This document shows, one piece after another, positions 28,176 to 37,432 of a stretch of DNA of 64,000 bases. Within the stretch, counting starts at the first letter, position 1; each line of letters starts with the position of its first letter. The notes below the pieces were generated by a model, which did no database searches, was not told the origin of the DNA, and saw nothing but the letters and a program-made list of their open reading frames with translations. Source of the stretch: Hyphomicrobium_A sp963728165 (GTDB lineage: Bacteria; Pseudomonadota; Alphaproteobacteria; Rhizobiales; Hyphomicrobiaceae); NCBI GenBank assembly GCA_963728165.1, contig CAVSIY010000006.1, positions 744,001 to 808,000 of the forward strand. Reading direction: 5' to 3'. Position numbers and translations under genes: made by a program.

Positions 28176-29499
28176 ATGAAATTCAACTATCTAAAACGAA
28201 TCGCGGCGTCGGGTAGCGCAGCGACGGCCCTCTATCTGTGGTCCGCGCTGCCAAGCTTCGCGCAAGATGCGGCAGCGGCGGCACCAAAGCTCGACTCCGG
28301 CGACACGGCGTGGATGCTGACCTCCATGGCGCTCGTCCTGATGATGACGGTGCCGGGCCTCGCCTTGTTCTACGGCGGCATGGTGCGCAAGAAGAACGTG
28401 CTGTCGGTGCTGATGCAGTGCTTCGCCGCGACCTGCCTGATCACCGTCCTGTGGATGGTTGCAGGCTACTCGCTCGCCTTCAAGGATGGCGGCGAATATC
28501 AGCCTTATATCGGCGGACTGAGCTACTTCCTGCTCAATGGCATGGGCAAGGACACGCTGCAGGGCACCATCCCTGAAGTTGGTGTTCATGTCCTTCCAGA
28601 TGACGTTCGCCATCATCACGCCGGCGCTCATCGTCGGCTCCCTCGTCGACCGCATGAAGTTTTCCGCCTTCCTGTTCTTCATGGGGATCTGGCTGCTCGT
28701 CGTCTATTGCCCGATCTGCCACTGGGTGTGGGGCGGCGGCTTCCTCGGCTCCGACGGCGTTCTCGACTTCGCCGGCGGCACCGTCGTGCACATCAACGCT
28801 GGTATCGCCGGCCTCGTTGCCTGCCTCATGCTCGGCAGGCGCACGGGTTACGGCACCGAGAACATGGCGCCCCACAACCTGACGCTGACCGTGATCGGCG
28901 CCTCCCTGCTGTGGGTCGGCTGGTTCGGGTTCAACGCCGGTTCGGCGGTTGCTGCTAACGGCTCCGCCGGCATGGCGATGGCTGTGACCCAGATCGCCAC
29001 CGCCGCTGCGGCCTTGGCTTGGATGTTCTCCGAGTGGCTCGTCCACGGCAAGCCGAGCGTGCTCGGTATCGCCTCGGGCGCGGTTGCTGGCCTCGTCGCC
29101 ATCACGCCGGCCTCGGGCTTCGTCGATCCCAAGGGCGCGCTCGTCATCGGTGCGGCTGCCGGCGTCGGCTGCTACATCTGCGCCACCGGCCTCAAGAAGA
29201 TGCTGGGCTACGACGACAGCCTCGACGTCTTCGGCGTGCATGCCATCGGCGGCATCATCGGCGCTCTGCTCACGGGCGTCTTTGCGGTCGAGGCGATCGG
29301 CGGCACAGCCGGCTTGCTCGAGGGCAACTTCGCGCAGGTTCCGATCCAGGCCTACGGCGTCCTCGCCACCATCATCTGGAGCGGCTTCGGAACTTTCGTG
29401 ATCCTCCTGGTGCTCAGGCTGATCATCGGCATCCGTGTCACCGAGGCGGCGGAGATCGAAGGCCTCGACGTGGCTCTGCACGGCGAGTCCGTTCAATAG
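28176..29499 (+). pseudogene. amtB: Ammonium transporter AmtB, interrupted by a one-base frameshift
   Basis: The first frame (28176 to about 28578) gives a signal peptide (LWSALPSFAQDA) and the first membrane segments (ALVLMMTVPGLALFYGGMVRKKNVLSVLMQ). The next frame, from about 28580 to 29499, continues without loss: VFMSFQMTFAIITPALIVGSLVDRMKFSAFLFF, then PICHWVWGGGF, VVHINAGIAGL, APHNLTLTVIGASLLWVGWFGFNAGS, and the conserved GVHAIGGIIG. The pore histidines are present. One base too many lies between 28576 and 28584; removing it gives IPE-x-VFMSFQ with no residue missing. Either a true frameshift or an assembly error. Conceptual length about 440 residues. Confidence 0.9.
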
Positions 29500-29586
29500 A
29501 GACACGGCGCCGCGGAGCCGGCAATCGGCCCCGCGGCGTCTAACCATCTCCCGAGCGTGCGCCTTCCCCTAGGCGTGCTCTAAACT

Positions 29587-29622
29587 CGGCCCGGAACGCC
29601 AAGTGCGCCCGGGCCGTTTTTT
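29587..29622 (+). terminator. Terminator of the glnK-amtB operon
   Basis: CGGCCCGG at 29587-29594 pairs with CCGGGCCG at 29609-29616 around a 14-base loop, followed by six T. It begins 88 bp after the amtB stop. Confidence 0.9.
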
Positions 29623-29664
29623 GTGGCCGCCGCGATCGGCGGCCGCCTCCACATCTTTCGGGTC

Positions 29665-30213
29665 TCAGGGGAGGACGTTGAGGATCGTGCCCCGCGACAT
29701 GCGCCCGATCAGCCGCACGAGATCGGGCAGCCGCAAAGCCACGCAACCCGCAGTCGGCGTCCGATCCGGCGCCGCGACGTGAATGAAAACCGCGCTGCCG
29801 CGCCCGCGCACGCGCGGCCCATCGTTATACCCGATCACGACAACGAGGTCGTAGAGACCATCCTCGCGCCAGAGGTGCTCCGCGCTCGCCTGATAGGGAT
29901 GACGGACGTATCGGTTGTAGTTGCGATCGAGCGGGTCGTCGCACCAGCCGTCGTTGGCGTGCATCGGGGAGAGAGGCAACAGCGTGCGCGGTCGCCTCAG
30001 CCGATCGGCGCGATAGAAGGCCTGCCGCACCGCAAAACGGCCGATAGGTGTCGCCCCGTCGCCCTCGCGCTTGCCCGCCCGCCGTCCCGAGCGCCCGAGC
30101 ACGCAGGGGATGCGCAGGCCGCCACAGCTCAGAAACCCGTGCTGCGCCTGCCCCGAAAGGCCTCGCACCACCACTTGTGCGACGTTCTGTGGACGGTTTG
30201 TATGCGTCTTCAT
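29665..30213 (-). CDS. L,D-transpeptidase (YkuD family)
   Basis: 182 residues, made of a YkuD catalytic domain with no visible signal peptide or LysM repeat. The catalytic motif is HVAAPDRTPTAGCVALRLPDL (His, then TxGCVxL with the nucleophilic cysteine). The substrate-side loop GDGATPIGRFAVRQAF is typical. Such enzymes form 3-3 peptidoglycan crosslinks or attach lipoproteins. Lack of an export signal is unusual for the family, although many alphaproteobacterial homologues are annotated similarly. It stands alone, transcribed toward the amtB terminator. Confidence 0.87.
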   Translation of the reverse strand: MKTHTNRPQNVAQVVVRGLSGQAQHGFLSCGGLRIPCVLGRSGRRAGKREGDGATPIGRFAVRQAFYRADRLRRPRTLLPLSPMHANDGWCDDPLDRNYNRYVRHPYQASAEHLWREDGLYDLVVVIGYNDGPRVRGRGSAVFIHVAAPDRTPTAGCVALRLPDLVRLIGRMSRGTILNVLP

Positions 30214-30321
30214 TGGAGCTTCCTGACACCCGTGCTAATGGCATCGCTTGGGCAAAACCGCACGGCCCCGGCCCCCGACCGTGATGCTTTCTAGCTCATA
30301 TCTGCACCGGAGCGCGCCAGC

Positions 30322-31008
30322 ATGACCACCGCACGCAAGATTCTCATCGTGGACGACGACGAGGATCTCCGTGAGACACTCAAAGACCAGCTCGCGCTCC
30401 ACGACGAGTTCGAGGTGCTGACGGCGGGGAACGCCTCCAAGGGCATGGAGCTCGCCAAGTCCGATCATTTCGACCTCGTCGTGTTCGACGTGTCGCTCCC
30501 CGACATGGACGGACGCGAGGCGGTGAAGAACCTGCGCAAGGCGGGCTTCAAGACGCCGATCGTGATGCTGACGGGCAATGTCTCCGATGCCGATCAGATC
30601 CTCGGCCTCGACGCCGGCGCCAACGACTACATCACCAAGCCGTTCAAATTCGCGGTGCTGCTCGCGCGCATCCGCGCCCAGCTGCGCCAACACGAGCAGA
30701 GCGAGGACGCTGTCTTCGCCATCGGCCACTATACGTTCAAGCCCGCCTCCAAGCTGCTGATCGACGAAAAGGGCACCAAGATCAGATTGACGGAGAAAGA
30801 GACCTCGATCCTCAAGTACCTCTATCGCTCAGGCGACAAGGTGGTCTCGCGCGAGACGCTCCTTCACGAGGTCTGGGGCTACAACGCCGGCGTCACCACG
30901 CACACGCTCGAGACCCACATCTATCGCCTGCGCCAGAAGATCGAGAAGGATCCGTCGAACGCCGAGCTCCTGGTGACCGAAACCGGCGGCTACAAGCTCG
31001 TGCCCTGA
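30322..31008 (+). CDS. OmpR-family response regulator (orphan)
   Basis: 228 residues. Receiver domain at 5-120: acid pocket Asp11-Asp12-Asp13, phosphoacceptor Asp56 in VVFDVSLPDMDG, Thr in VMLTGN and Lys in YITKPF. A winged-helix DNA-binding domain of the OmpR/PhoB type follows (IRLTEKETSILKYLYRSGDKVVSRETLLHEVWGYNAGVTTHTLETHIYRLRQKIE). No histidine kinase gene is adjacent, so the partner is elsewhere. The next gene on the same strand, 198 bp away, has a cyclic-nucleotide-binding fold. Confidence 0.94.
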   Translation: MTTARKILIVDDDEDLRETLKDQLALHDEFEVLTAGNASKGMELAKSDHFDLVVFDVSLPDMDGREAVKNLRKAGFKTPIVMLTGNVSDADQILGLDAGANDYITKPFKFAVLLARIRAQLRQHEQSEDAVFAIGHYTFKPASKLLIDEKGTKIRLTEKETSILKYLYRSGDKVVSRETLLHEVWGYNAGVTTHTLETHIYRLRQKIEKDPSNAELLVTETGGYKLVP

Positions 31009-31206
31009 CGCGCCATATGTGACGATCAGGCCAAGCAATTTTCAATCGTCCGTGTCCTAGCGACTCTAGACCCGCCGCGGCGAATCACCAAAGTTCGCAA
31101 GCAATCATCCGCCGGTGCGTGACGCCTCCGCGGAGCGTAGTGCGCAGTTGCAACGCAGTTGCAATCTTTGGCCCAACCAGAGCAACGAGCCGGCACAGAG
31201 CTAAGG

Positions 31207-31719
31207 ATGGCTGCAGACCTCATCGTCAGAGCGCTGGCGCGTTTGTCGCTGTTTAAGGGGGTGACCCTGGTGCAGCTCAACGAGGTTGCGCGCCGCGCCG
31301 AGCACATCCTCTACCACCCGGGCGCCATGATCATGGAGGAGAACACCGAGGGCCACGCCGCAATCCTCATCGTCCAGGGCGAGGCCGTGCGCGTGAGCGG
31401 GCCTGAGCTCAAGTCGCGCTTCGAGCCCATTCGCGAAGGCTCGCTTCTCGGCGAGACCGCCATGCTGGTGGAGGCGACCTACGGCTCGACGGTGGTGGCG
31501 CGCGGCCACGTGCGAGCGCTGCAGATCACGCGCGACGGGTTGCGCGCGCAAATGTTGAGCGACCCCGCGCTTGCCGACCGCCTGGTTCAGAATATCGCCC
31601 AAAGGCTCTTGCGCCTCGCCGACGAGCTGCGCAGGGTCGATGGCGTGCTTGCCGGAACTGAGTCGCCGCGGCTCGCTGGCAGTCCACCGCATGCGGAGCT
31701 TCCGGCGCCGGCTCACTGA
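31207..31719 (+). CDS. Cyclic-nucleotide-binding-domain protein without an HTH
   Basis: 170 residues. A single CNB/cupin beta-roll: LSLFKGVTLVQLNEVARRAEHILYHPGAMIMEENTEGHAAILIVQGEAVRVSGP, then EGSLLGETAMLVEATYGSTVVARGHVRALQITRDGL, with the phosphate-binding-cassette-like LLGETAML. A helix follows (VQNIAQRLLRLADELRRVDG), but there is no winged-helix DNA-binding domain as in Crp/Fnr, so it is not a standard transcription factor. The start is the ATG at 31207, where AAGGA lies immediately upstream; the frame is open 48 bp further. Role unknown, probably regulatory. Confidence 0.85.
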   Translation: MAADLIVRALARLSLFKGVTLVQLNEVARRAEHILYHPGAMIMEENTEGHAAILIVQGEAVRVSGPELKSRFEPIREGSLLGETAMLVEATYGSTVVARGHVRALQITRDGLRAQMLSDPALADRLVQNIAQRLLRLADELRRVDGVLAGTESPRLAGSPPHAELPAPAH

Positions 31720-31752
31720 GGCGACAGGTCTCGAAAGTGGCCATCGGGCATG

Positions 31753-31788
31753 AAAAAACGCCCAACCCCGGGGGGAGGGGTTGGGCGT
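31753..31788 (-). terminator. Strong terminator of the lolA transcript
   Basis: ACGCCCAACCCC at 31758-31769 and GGGGTTGGGCGT at 31777-31788 form a perfect 12-bp stem; the six A at 31753-31758 become a T run on the minus strand. The remaining 238 bp to lolA hold no gene that I can support. Confidence 0.85.
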
Positions 31789-32026
31789 CGAGAGCGCTTT
31801 CGCGCGTGGTACCGGGAGGGAAGCCGGCACCGCAGATGGCGTCTTTCGGCTAGACGGGGGGCACTACCGATACAGGGTGACACCACCTGACTTGCTTGAC
31901 TTAAGCGCAAGCTCGCTAAGTTCAATAGGGCCCGAAGCCGGATTTCACAAAAATGTTACCACCTGTGCCCAGGTTTTCCCCAGGTACGTGTTGCCAAGAG
32001 TCCGAACAGCCACACCGGCCGATTTG

Positions 32027-32783
32027 TCAGGGGCTCGCCATCGGCTTGCCGACCGGCTTGATCCGGAACAGATTGCCGTCGAGCTCGACGCTTTTTTCCA
32101 GGTTCGACACCTCGACCCGCGTTTTGAGCCCCTGCGCATCCCGGGTGACCCACTCCTTGAGCTCCAGATCGGGCTTCTTCGACAGGAACAGGCGGATCTG
32201 TCCCGGGCTGTTGGGATCCTTGTCCTCAAGGCCGAGCACGATCATGTCGTCGGATTCCTGCACCTCCATGATGCGGGCGTCGCGGATGAGATTGACGTCG
32301 CTGCGCAGGAGCAAGCGGAACGGCGTCTGATCCAGCGCGACCCGATCCTCGTTGTTGAGGTCGAGGTCCTGGACCGCCAGGTAGCGGCCGTCCGAGATCA
32401 CAATCTGGCGCGAGGGGCGCGCATAGTCGAAACGGAAGCGTCCCGGGCGCATGACGTAGAACTTGCCCTTCATGCGCTTGTTGTCGGCGCCGGTCTGGAT
32501 GAAGCTCCCCTGCAGGGTGCTCAAGTTCTTGAAGTAGTTGCTGACCTTTTCCACCAGCGCCGTCTGCCGATCATCGAGTGTCATGCCCTCGCCGGGCTTG
32601 GCCGGAGCAACCTCGGCGTTCCACGCGGACCCGGCGGCTGCGGCTCCTGGAGGCGTTGCGGGCACCGGCGCTGGAGCTTCGACCGGGGCGGTGGCAGCCG
32701 CCCTCGCAGTACGCTGCAACCGGCACGAGCAGCAATCCAAGGAAGGAAATCGCCCCCAGTACGAGCCGTCTCATGTCGTGCAT
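32027..32783 (-). pseudogene. lolA: LolA-family outer-membrane lipoprotein carrier, frame broken after the signal peptide
   Basis: The signal peptide (MHDMRRLVLGAISFLGLLLVPVAAY) is in one frame and the mature protein in the next (AAATAPVEAPAPVPATPPG..., then LSTLQGSFIQTGADNKRMKGKFYVMRPGRFRFDYARPSRQIVISDGRYLAVQDLDLNNEDRVALDQTPFRLLLRSDVNL). The latter is the LolA fold that ferries lipoproteins across the periplasm. One extra base near 32706-32712 separates them; dropping it reads VAAYARAAATAPVEAP. LolA is normally essential, so an assembly error is likely. Without correction the open frame starts only at 32740. It lies 136 bp after ftsK on the same strand. Confidence 0.85.
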
Positions 32784-32919
32784 CAGGCCCCCCGCGCCTC
32801 CCCGAAATGGCTTCATCGTCCCGAAAATCGCCGCGACTTCCGGGCACGCCCCGGCACGCTCGTCTTTCCCGAACATTGCGTCCACATCTGGGCGGCTGCA
32901 AGGCCGCCCGGTGTCCGCC

Positions 32920-35541
32920 TCACGCGGCCGGGGATCGCGACGCGGTCCCGTCGCGGCCGATGGCGAGGATCTCGCGTCGGCCGACGTTGTTTGCGGGACT
33001 GATCAGGCCCTCGCGCTCCATGCGCTCGATGAGGTCGGCCGCGCGGTTGTAGCCGATCGAGAGACGCCGCTGCAGGTAGCTGGTCGAGGCCTTGCGATCG
33101 CGCAGCACGATGGCGACGGCCATGTCGTAGAGGTCGTCGTCGCTCGGCGCCCGCGCTTCCCCGCTCTCCGCCTCGGCGCGCGGCGGCGTGTCGGTGATGC
33201 CGTCAACGTAGCTCGGCGAGCCCTGGCGGCGCAGCGCCTCGGCGATGCGCTCCACCTCGTCGTCGGAGACGAAGGGGCCGTGCGCGCGCAAGGTCTGGCC
33301 TGAGCCGAGCGAGTAGAGCATGTCGCCCTGTCCCAAGAGCTGCTCGGCGCCCTGCTCGTTGAGGATGGTGCGGCTGTCGATCTTGGAGGCGACCTTGAAG
33401 CTGATGCGCGCCGGGAAATTCGCCTTGATGGTGCCGGTCACGATGTCGACGGAGGGCCGCTGCGTCGCCATGATGAGATGGATGCCGGCGGCGCGTGCCA
33501 TCTGCGCCAGCCGCTGGATGGCCGCCTCGATCTCCTTGCCGGCAACGATCATCAGATCGGCGAACTCGTCGACCACGACGACGATGTAGGGCATGGTCTC
33601 GGCCGGCATCTGCTGCTCTTCGTAGAGGGCTTGCCCGGTCTCGCTGTCGAATCCGGTCTGCACCGTGCGCGCCAACGTCTCGCCGCGGCTTTGCGACTTA
33701 CGCACGCGCGCATTGAAGGCCTCGATGTTGCGCACGCTCAAGCTCGCCATGCGCTTGTAGCGCTCCTCCATCTCGGCGACGGCCCAGTTGAGCGCCGCCA
33801 CCGCCTTCTGCGGCTCGGTGACGACCGGCGTCAACAGATGCGGAATGCCGTTGTAGACCGACAGCTCGAGCATCTTCGGGTCGATCATCAGCAGGCGGCA
33901 CTCCTCCGGCGAGCGCCGGTAGAGAAGCGACAGCACCATGGCGTTGACGCCGACCGATTTGCCCGAGCCGGTAGTGCCGGCGACAAGTAGATGCGGCATG
34001 CGCGCGAGGTCGGCGACGATCGGCTCACCGCCGATCGACTTGCCGAGCGCCAGCGGCAGCGCACAGTCGGCAGAGCGGAACGCTTCGGCCTCGAGGATGT
34101 CGCGCAGGTAGACGGTCTCGCGGCGCACGTTGGGCAATTCGATGCCGATGACGTTGCGGCCGGGGACGATCGCGGCACGCGCCGAGGTGACGCTCATGGA
34201 GCGGGCGATGTCCTCGGCGAGCGCCACCACGCGCGAGGACTTGGTGCCGCGTGCCGGCTCCAGCTCGAACAGCGTGACGACGGGGCCCGGCTTGATCTCG
34301 CGCACCTCGCCCTTGATCGAGAAGTCGGCAAGCACCTCCTCGAGCAGCCTCGCGCTGCCACGCAGAACTGCTTGCGTGAACTCAGGTCCCGATTTGCTCG
34401 GCGCCGACCGCTTCAGAAGGTTGAGCGACGGCGGGCGATAGGCCGAGCCCGCCCGCATGAAACCGAGGCCGGCGAAGCGCGCTGCTTTCAGCGGGCGCGG
34501 CTCCTCCTCGATCTCGGCCACCTCGACGACGGCCGGAGCCGCCGGCGCGGCGGCAGCCCGGCGGCGGCGCTTGGCGGAAGCCGGAGCGAACCGCTCGGCA
34601 ATGGCGCGGCTTTCGGCATCGGTGCACGCGTCGAATTCATGGTCGCGGCCGACCGGAAGGTCGTCGGCTGTATCGGCCCAGGCGGGCGCGACGGGGAGGG
34701 GGCTCGACGGCATCGCCGCAGGTGCGCGTACGAAGGCCGGCGCGGGGCGCGGCGTCAGGGCCGCGGGGCCCGGCAGAAAGGGCTCACGGCGCGGCGCGTG
34801 GCCGCTGGGTTCGGCAGTATAGCCACGCGGCTCGAAGCCTGGGTCTAGGTCGTCGTCGGCGTCGTGCGCGCGCCCGAAGCCAGACAGCCAGCCCGACTCC
34901 ATGAGGTGAGACCAGAGCGACTGGCGCCGGCGCGCAAGGCTGCGGCTGCGCTCGATCAAACCGTTGAGGTCCTCGCGCTCGAGCCCGATCGAATAGCCGA
35001 GCGCGGCAAAGCCGCCGATGAAGAAGGCGAGGCCGGCGAGCGGAAGCGCGCCCTCGGCACCGGCCAACGAGAACACCGTCGCCGTCAGCTTGTAGAGCCA
35101 GTCGCCGACGATGCCGCCGAAGCTGTGCCCGAATGGCCAGCTCTCGGTGATGGGCAGCACGGCGAAGCCGCCGGCCAGCAGCAGCACGGACAGGGGAAAG
35201 ACGCTCGTCTTCTTGCGGTTGGCGAAGATGCGCTCGGCGATCAAGAGCTCGATGCCCCAGAACATGGGCGCGAGCAGAAGGAACACGGCGGCGAAGCCGA
35301 GCGTGTTGAGCATCACGTCGGCGAAGATGGCACCGACGGTTCCCAGCACGTTGGTGGGCGCACCTCCAGCGGCATGCGTGAGGCTCGGATCGGCCTGCGA
35401 CCAGGTCAGCAGGCTCGCCCAGGCCGCGCCGACGCCCGCCAGGAGGAGAGCACCTCCGGCGCGGCTCAGCCATCCAATCAGCCTGTCCTCCATGGCGGAG
35501 GAAAGCAGGCGTCTCGGGTCGCCATGGGACTCGAGCGGCAT
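32920..35541 (-). CDS. ftsK: DNA translocase FtsK
   Basis: 873 residues. Four N-terminal membrane segments lie within residues 25-185. A Pro/Ala-rich linker of about 200 residues follows, then the motor: Walker A VAGTTGSGKSVGVNAM, Walker B YIVVVVDEFADLM, and the RecA-like core. The C-terminal gamma winged helix (YDMAVAIVLRDRKASTSYLQRRLSIGYNRAADLIERMEREGLI) recognises KOPS-type sequences and activates XerCD at dif. It anchors at the division septum and clears chromosome dimers. Upstream lies the aminotransferase gene 15 bp away, and lolA follows; this order is standard in Rhizobiales. Confidence 0.96.
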   Translation of the reverse strand: MPLESHGDPRRLLSSAMEDRLIGWLSRAGGALLLAGVGAAWASLLTWSQADPSLTHAAGGAPTNVLGTVGAIFADVMLNTLGFAAVFLLLAPMFWGIELLIAERIFANRKKTSVFPLSVLLLAGGFAVLPITESWPFGHSFGGIVGDWLYKLTATVFSLAGAEGALPLAGLAFFIGGFAALGYSIGLEREDLNGLIERSRSLARRRQSLWSHLMESGWLSGFGRAHDADDDLDPGFEPRGYTAEPSGHAPRREPFLPGPAALTPRPAPAFVRAPAAMPSSPLPVAPAWADTADDLPVGRDHEFDACTDAESRAIAERFAPASAKRRRRAAAAPAAPAVVEVAEIEEEPRPLKAARFAGLGFMRAGSAYRPPSLNLLKRSAPSKSGPEFTQAVLRGSARLLEEVLADFSIKGEVREIKPGPVVTLFELEPARGTKSSRVVALAEDIARSMSVTSARAAIVPGRNVIGIELPNVRRETVYLRDILEAEAFRSADCALPLALGKSIGGEPIVADLARMPHLLVAGTTGSGKSVGVNAMVLSLLYRRSPEECRLLMIDPKMLELSVYNGIPHLLTPVVTEPQKAVAALNWAVAEMEERYKRMASLSVRNIEAFNARVRKSQSRGETLARTVQTGFDSETGQALYEEQQMPAETMPYIVVVVDEFADLMIVAGKEIEAAIQRLAQMARAAGIHLIMATQRPSVDIVTGTIKANFPARISFKVASKIDSRTILNEQGAEQLLGQGDMLYSLGSGQTLRAHGPFVSDDEVERIAEALRRQGSPSYVDGITDTPPRAEAESGEARAPSDDDLYDMAVAIVLRDRKASTSYLQRRLSIGYNRAADLIERMEREGLISPANNVGRREILAIGRDGTASRSPAA

Positions 35542-35556
35542 GTGCGAACGGACTCT

Positions 35557-36774
35557 TTACGCAAGAACTACTACGAAACGTTCGAGCGCCTCTTTGACGG
35601 TGGCCGCGTCGTGCACCAATGCGAGCCGCACATAGTCGCTGCCCGGATTGGTCCCGTCGCGCCCGGCTTGCGCCAGAAAGGCACCAGGTATCACCTTGAC
35701 ACCGGCGCGTTTCCACAAGGTTACCGTTGCATCACCGCCGCCGCCGAAATTGCTCACATCAAGCCACAGAAAGAAGCCGCCTGCCGGCCGCCGGTAGCCG
35801 TAGCGCCCGGCGAGCACCCGGTCGCAGACCTCGAATTTGGCCGCATAAGCGGCCCGGTTGGCGATCACGTGCGCCTCCTCGCGCCACGCCGCGGCAGAGG
35901 CGTGCTGCGCCGGGCCCGGCACCTGCGGCCCCACCAGATTGCGGATCTCGGCGAACGTTTCCAGGAACGTTGCATCGCCCGCGCAGAAACCCGAGCGCAG
36001 GCCGGGCAGGTTGGAGCGCTTCGATAGGGAATTGAAGACGACGAGGTTGCCGAACCGGTCAGGCGTTGCAGCGGCGACCTGCAGGGCTCCCGGCGGCGGC
36101 CGGTCGGTATAGATCTCCGAATAGCACTCGTCGAAGAACAGCATGAAGTCGTGGGCGCGAGCGAGCGCAAGCGCGTGGGCGATGTAGGCTTCGCTCGCAA
36201 CGGCACCTTGCGGGTTGGCGGGCGAGCACAGATAGAGCGCCACCGTGCGGTCGAGCAGGCCCGTGTCGGCCGCGAGCGCGTCGAGATCGGGGAGGTGGCC
36301 GGTCGCCGCCGTCGCGTTGAGAAACACCGGCTCGGCGTCGACTGCGAGCGCCCCGCCGATGTAGGCGGTGTAGTAAGGGTTGCACATGAGAACTGCGGGG
36401 CGCCCCGCAACCCTCTTGCGGCCGGCCGCCGGCAGCGCGGCGAGAAAGAGCCCCTCGCGCGAGCCGTTGAGCGCCAGCACCTCGCGCTCGGGATCGAGGG
36501 TCGCCGCGGCGCCGTAGCGCTTTCCCGTCCACTCGGCGATGGCGGCGCGCAGCTCGCGCGTGCCGCGCATCGGCGGATACTTCGCGTAGTCGGCTGATGC
36601 CTCGATGAGCCTCTCGATGACGAACGGCGGCATCGCCTCGCGCGGCTCGCCCACCGTCAGCTCGATCGCTTTCTCATGACCGGACGCGATGCCGTCGAGC
36701 AAGCGGCGCAGTTGCGTGAACGGTGACAGCACCGCGCCGTTGCTGAGCGCCGCAAGGCCGGAGGGCGAGGTCAT
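35557..36774 (-). CDS. Class I/II aminotransferase, DapC-like
   Basis: 405 residues. Fold type I PLP enzyme: SLSKRSNLPGLRSGFCAGD carries the Schiff-base lysine, SPANPQGAV the cofactor-binding Asn, and DECYSEIY the Asp. In Rhizobiales the gene next to ftsK is usually annotated as succinyldiaminopimelate transaminase, which would fit the dapB, dapF and asd genes here, but substrate cannot be proven by eye. The frame is open 300 bp further upstream; I choose ATG 36774 (MTSPSGLAALSNGAVLSPFTQLRRLLDGI) as the family start. ftsK begins 15 bp after its stop. Confidence 0.88.
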   Translation of the reverse strand: MTSPSGLAALSNGAVLSPFTQLRRLLDGIASGHEKAIELTVGEPREAMPPFVIERLIEASADYAKYPPMRGTRELRAAIAEWTGKRYGAAATLDPEREVLALNGSREGLFLAALPAAGRKRVAGRPAVLMCNPYYTAYIGGALAVDAEPVFLNATAATGHLPDLDALAADTGLLDRTVALYLCSPANPQGAVASEAYIAHALALARAHDFMLFFDECYSEIYTDRPPPGALQVAAATPDRFGNLVVFNSLSKRSNLPGLRSGFCAGDATFLETFAEIRNLVGPQVPGPAQHASAAAWREEAHVIANRAAYAAKFEVCDRVLAGRYGYRRPAGGFFLWLDVSNFGGGGDATVTLWKRAGVKVIPGAFLAQAGRDGTNPGSDYVRLALVHDAATVKEALERFVVVLA

Positions 36775-36965
36775 GAGCAATCTCTGAAGCGAAGCGGGTC
36801 GCAAGTTGCGAACGCCAGCCCAATAGCGACGGCGCGCCGGCGCGTCCACCAGAACCATCGCGCGCACGTGCCTGGGCACGCGCCAAGTGCTTGCCCCGCG
36901 CATCAGCAGCGCGGCAGTGTTCGATTGCGAGGATGCGCGTTGAGGCCGCTTGGAATCCGGCCGGC

Positions 36966-37082
36966 TCAGTTGGCCATGATGCCGATGGCGTGCACGGAGC
37001 TGCCGAGACGGACCGAGCCGGTGCAGCCCGCCATTCCAAGCGTGGCGCAGATGAGGATGAGGGCAACGAGGACTCTGAACAT
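36966..37082 (-). CDS. Very small lipoprotein (38 residues)
   Basis: MFRVLVALILICATLGMAGC is a complete lipoprotein signal with lipobox GMAGC, so Cys20 would be lipidated. The mature part is only 19 residues (CTGSVRLGSSVHAIGIMAN). GGAGAG lies 5 bases before the ATG, a good ribosome site. It resembles small entericidin-like or BapA-like lipoproteins in size only. It lies between the aminotransferase and the divergent hipBA module. Too short for most gene callers, so it is easily missed. Confidence 0.65.
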   Translation of the reverse strand: MFRVLVALILICATLGMAGCTGSVRLGSSVHAIGIMAN

Positions 37083-37292
37083 ACAACTCTCCGGGGCGCG
37101 GATTAGGGGATATCGACGCTTCCGGTAAGGTGAAGATGTTTGGTTAAGGATCCGTTTATGGACGATTGCAGAGCGCTGTGCAGAGCGTTGAGCGCTGGCG
37201 CCGCGCCAAGGCGCTCTGGCGGCTGGTCAGGCGCCCATGCATGTCCCCGCTCGCGCACTTTCGGGCTGAGCTTGGTTAAACGCGACGGCCGA

Positions 37293-37410
37293 TGTTCCCG
37301 ATCGGGAACATTGGCCCTTGTTTCAGCGCGATTCCGCCCAGACGTTCCCGTTCGGGAACATTTGCTCCCCATCGTCCCCGAATCCGTATAGAAGGTCCCG
37401 ATCGGGAACA
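37293..37410. promoter_or_regulatory. Three palindromic operators of hipBA, exactly 50 bp apart
   Basis: GTTCCCGATCGGGAAC at 37294-37309, GTTCCCGTTCGGGAAC at 37344-37359, and GGTCCCGATCGGGAAC at 37394-37409. The first is a perfect palindrome, extended by T and A to 18 bp. Start-to-start distance is 50 bp twice. HipB antitoxins repress their own operon by binding several palindromes upstream, so these are almost certainly its sites. A TATAGA-like -10 element at 37387-37392 lies between the second and third operators. Confidence 0.85.
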
Positions 37411-37432
37411 TAGAGCCCCCCGAGGAGGAAAC

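Noticed and set aside
28570..28590. Programmed ribosomal frameshift in amtB
   Set aside because: No slippery heptamer or following pseudoknot is evident, and the same single-base pattern recurs in unrelated genes, which favours sequence error.
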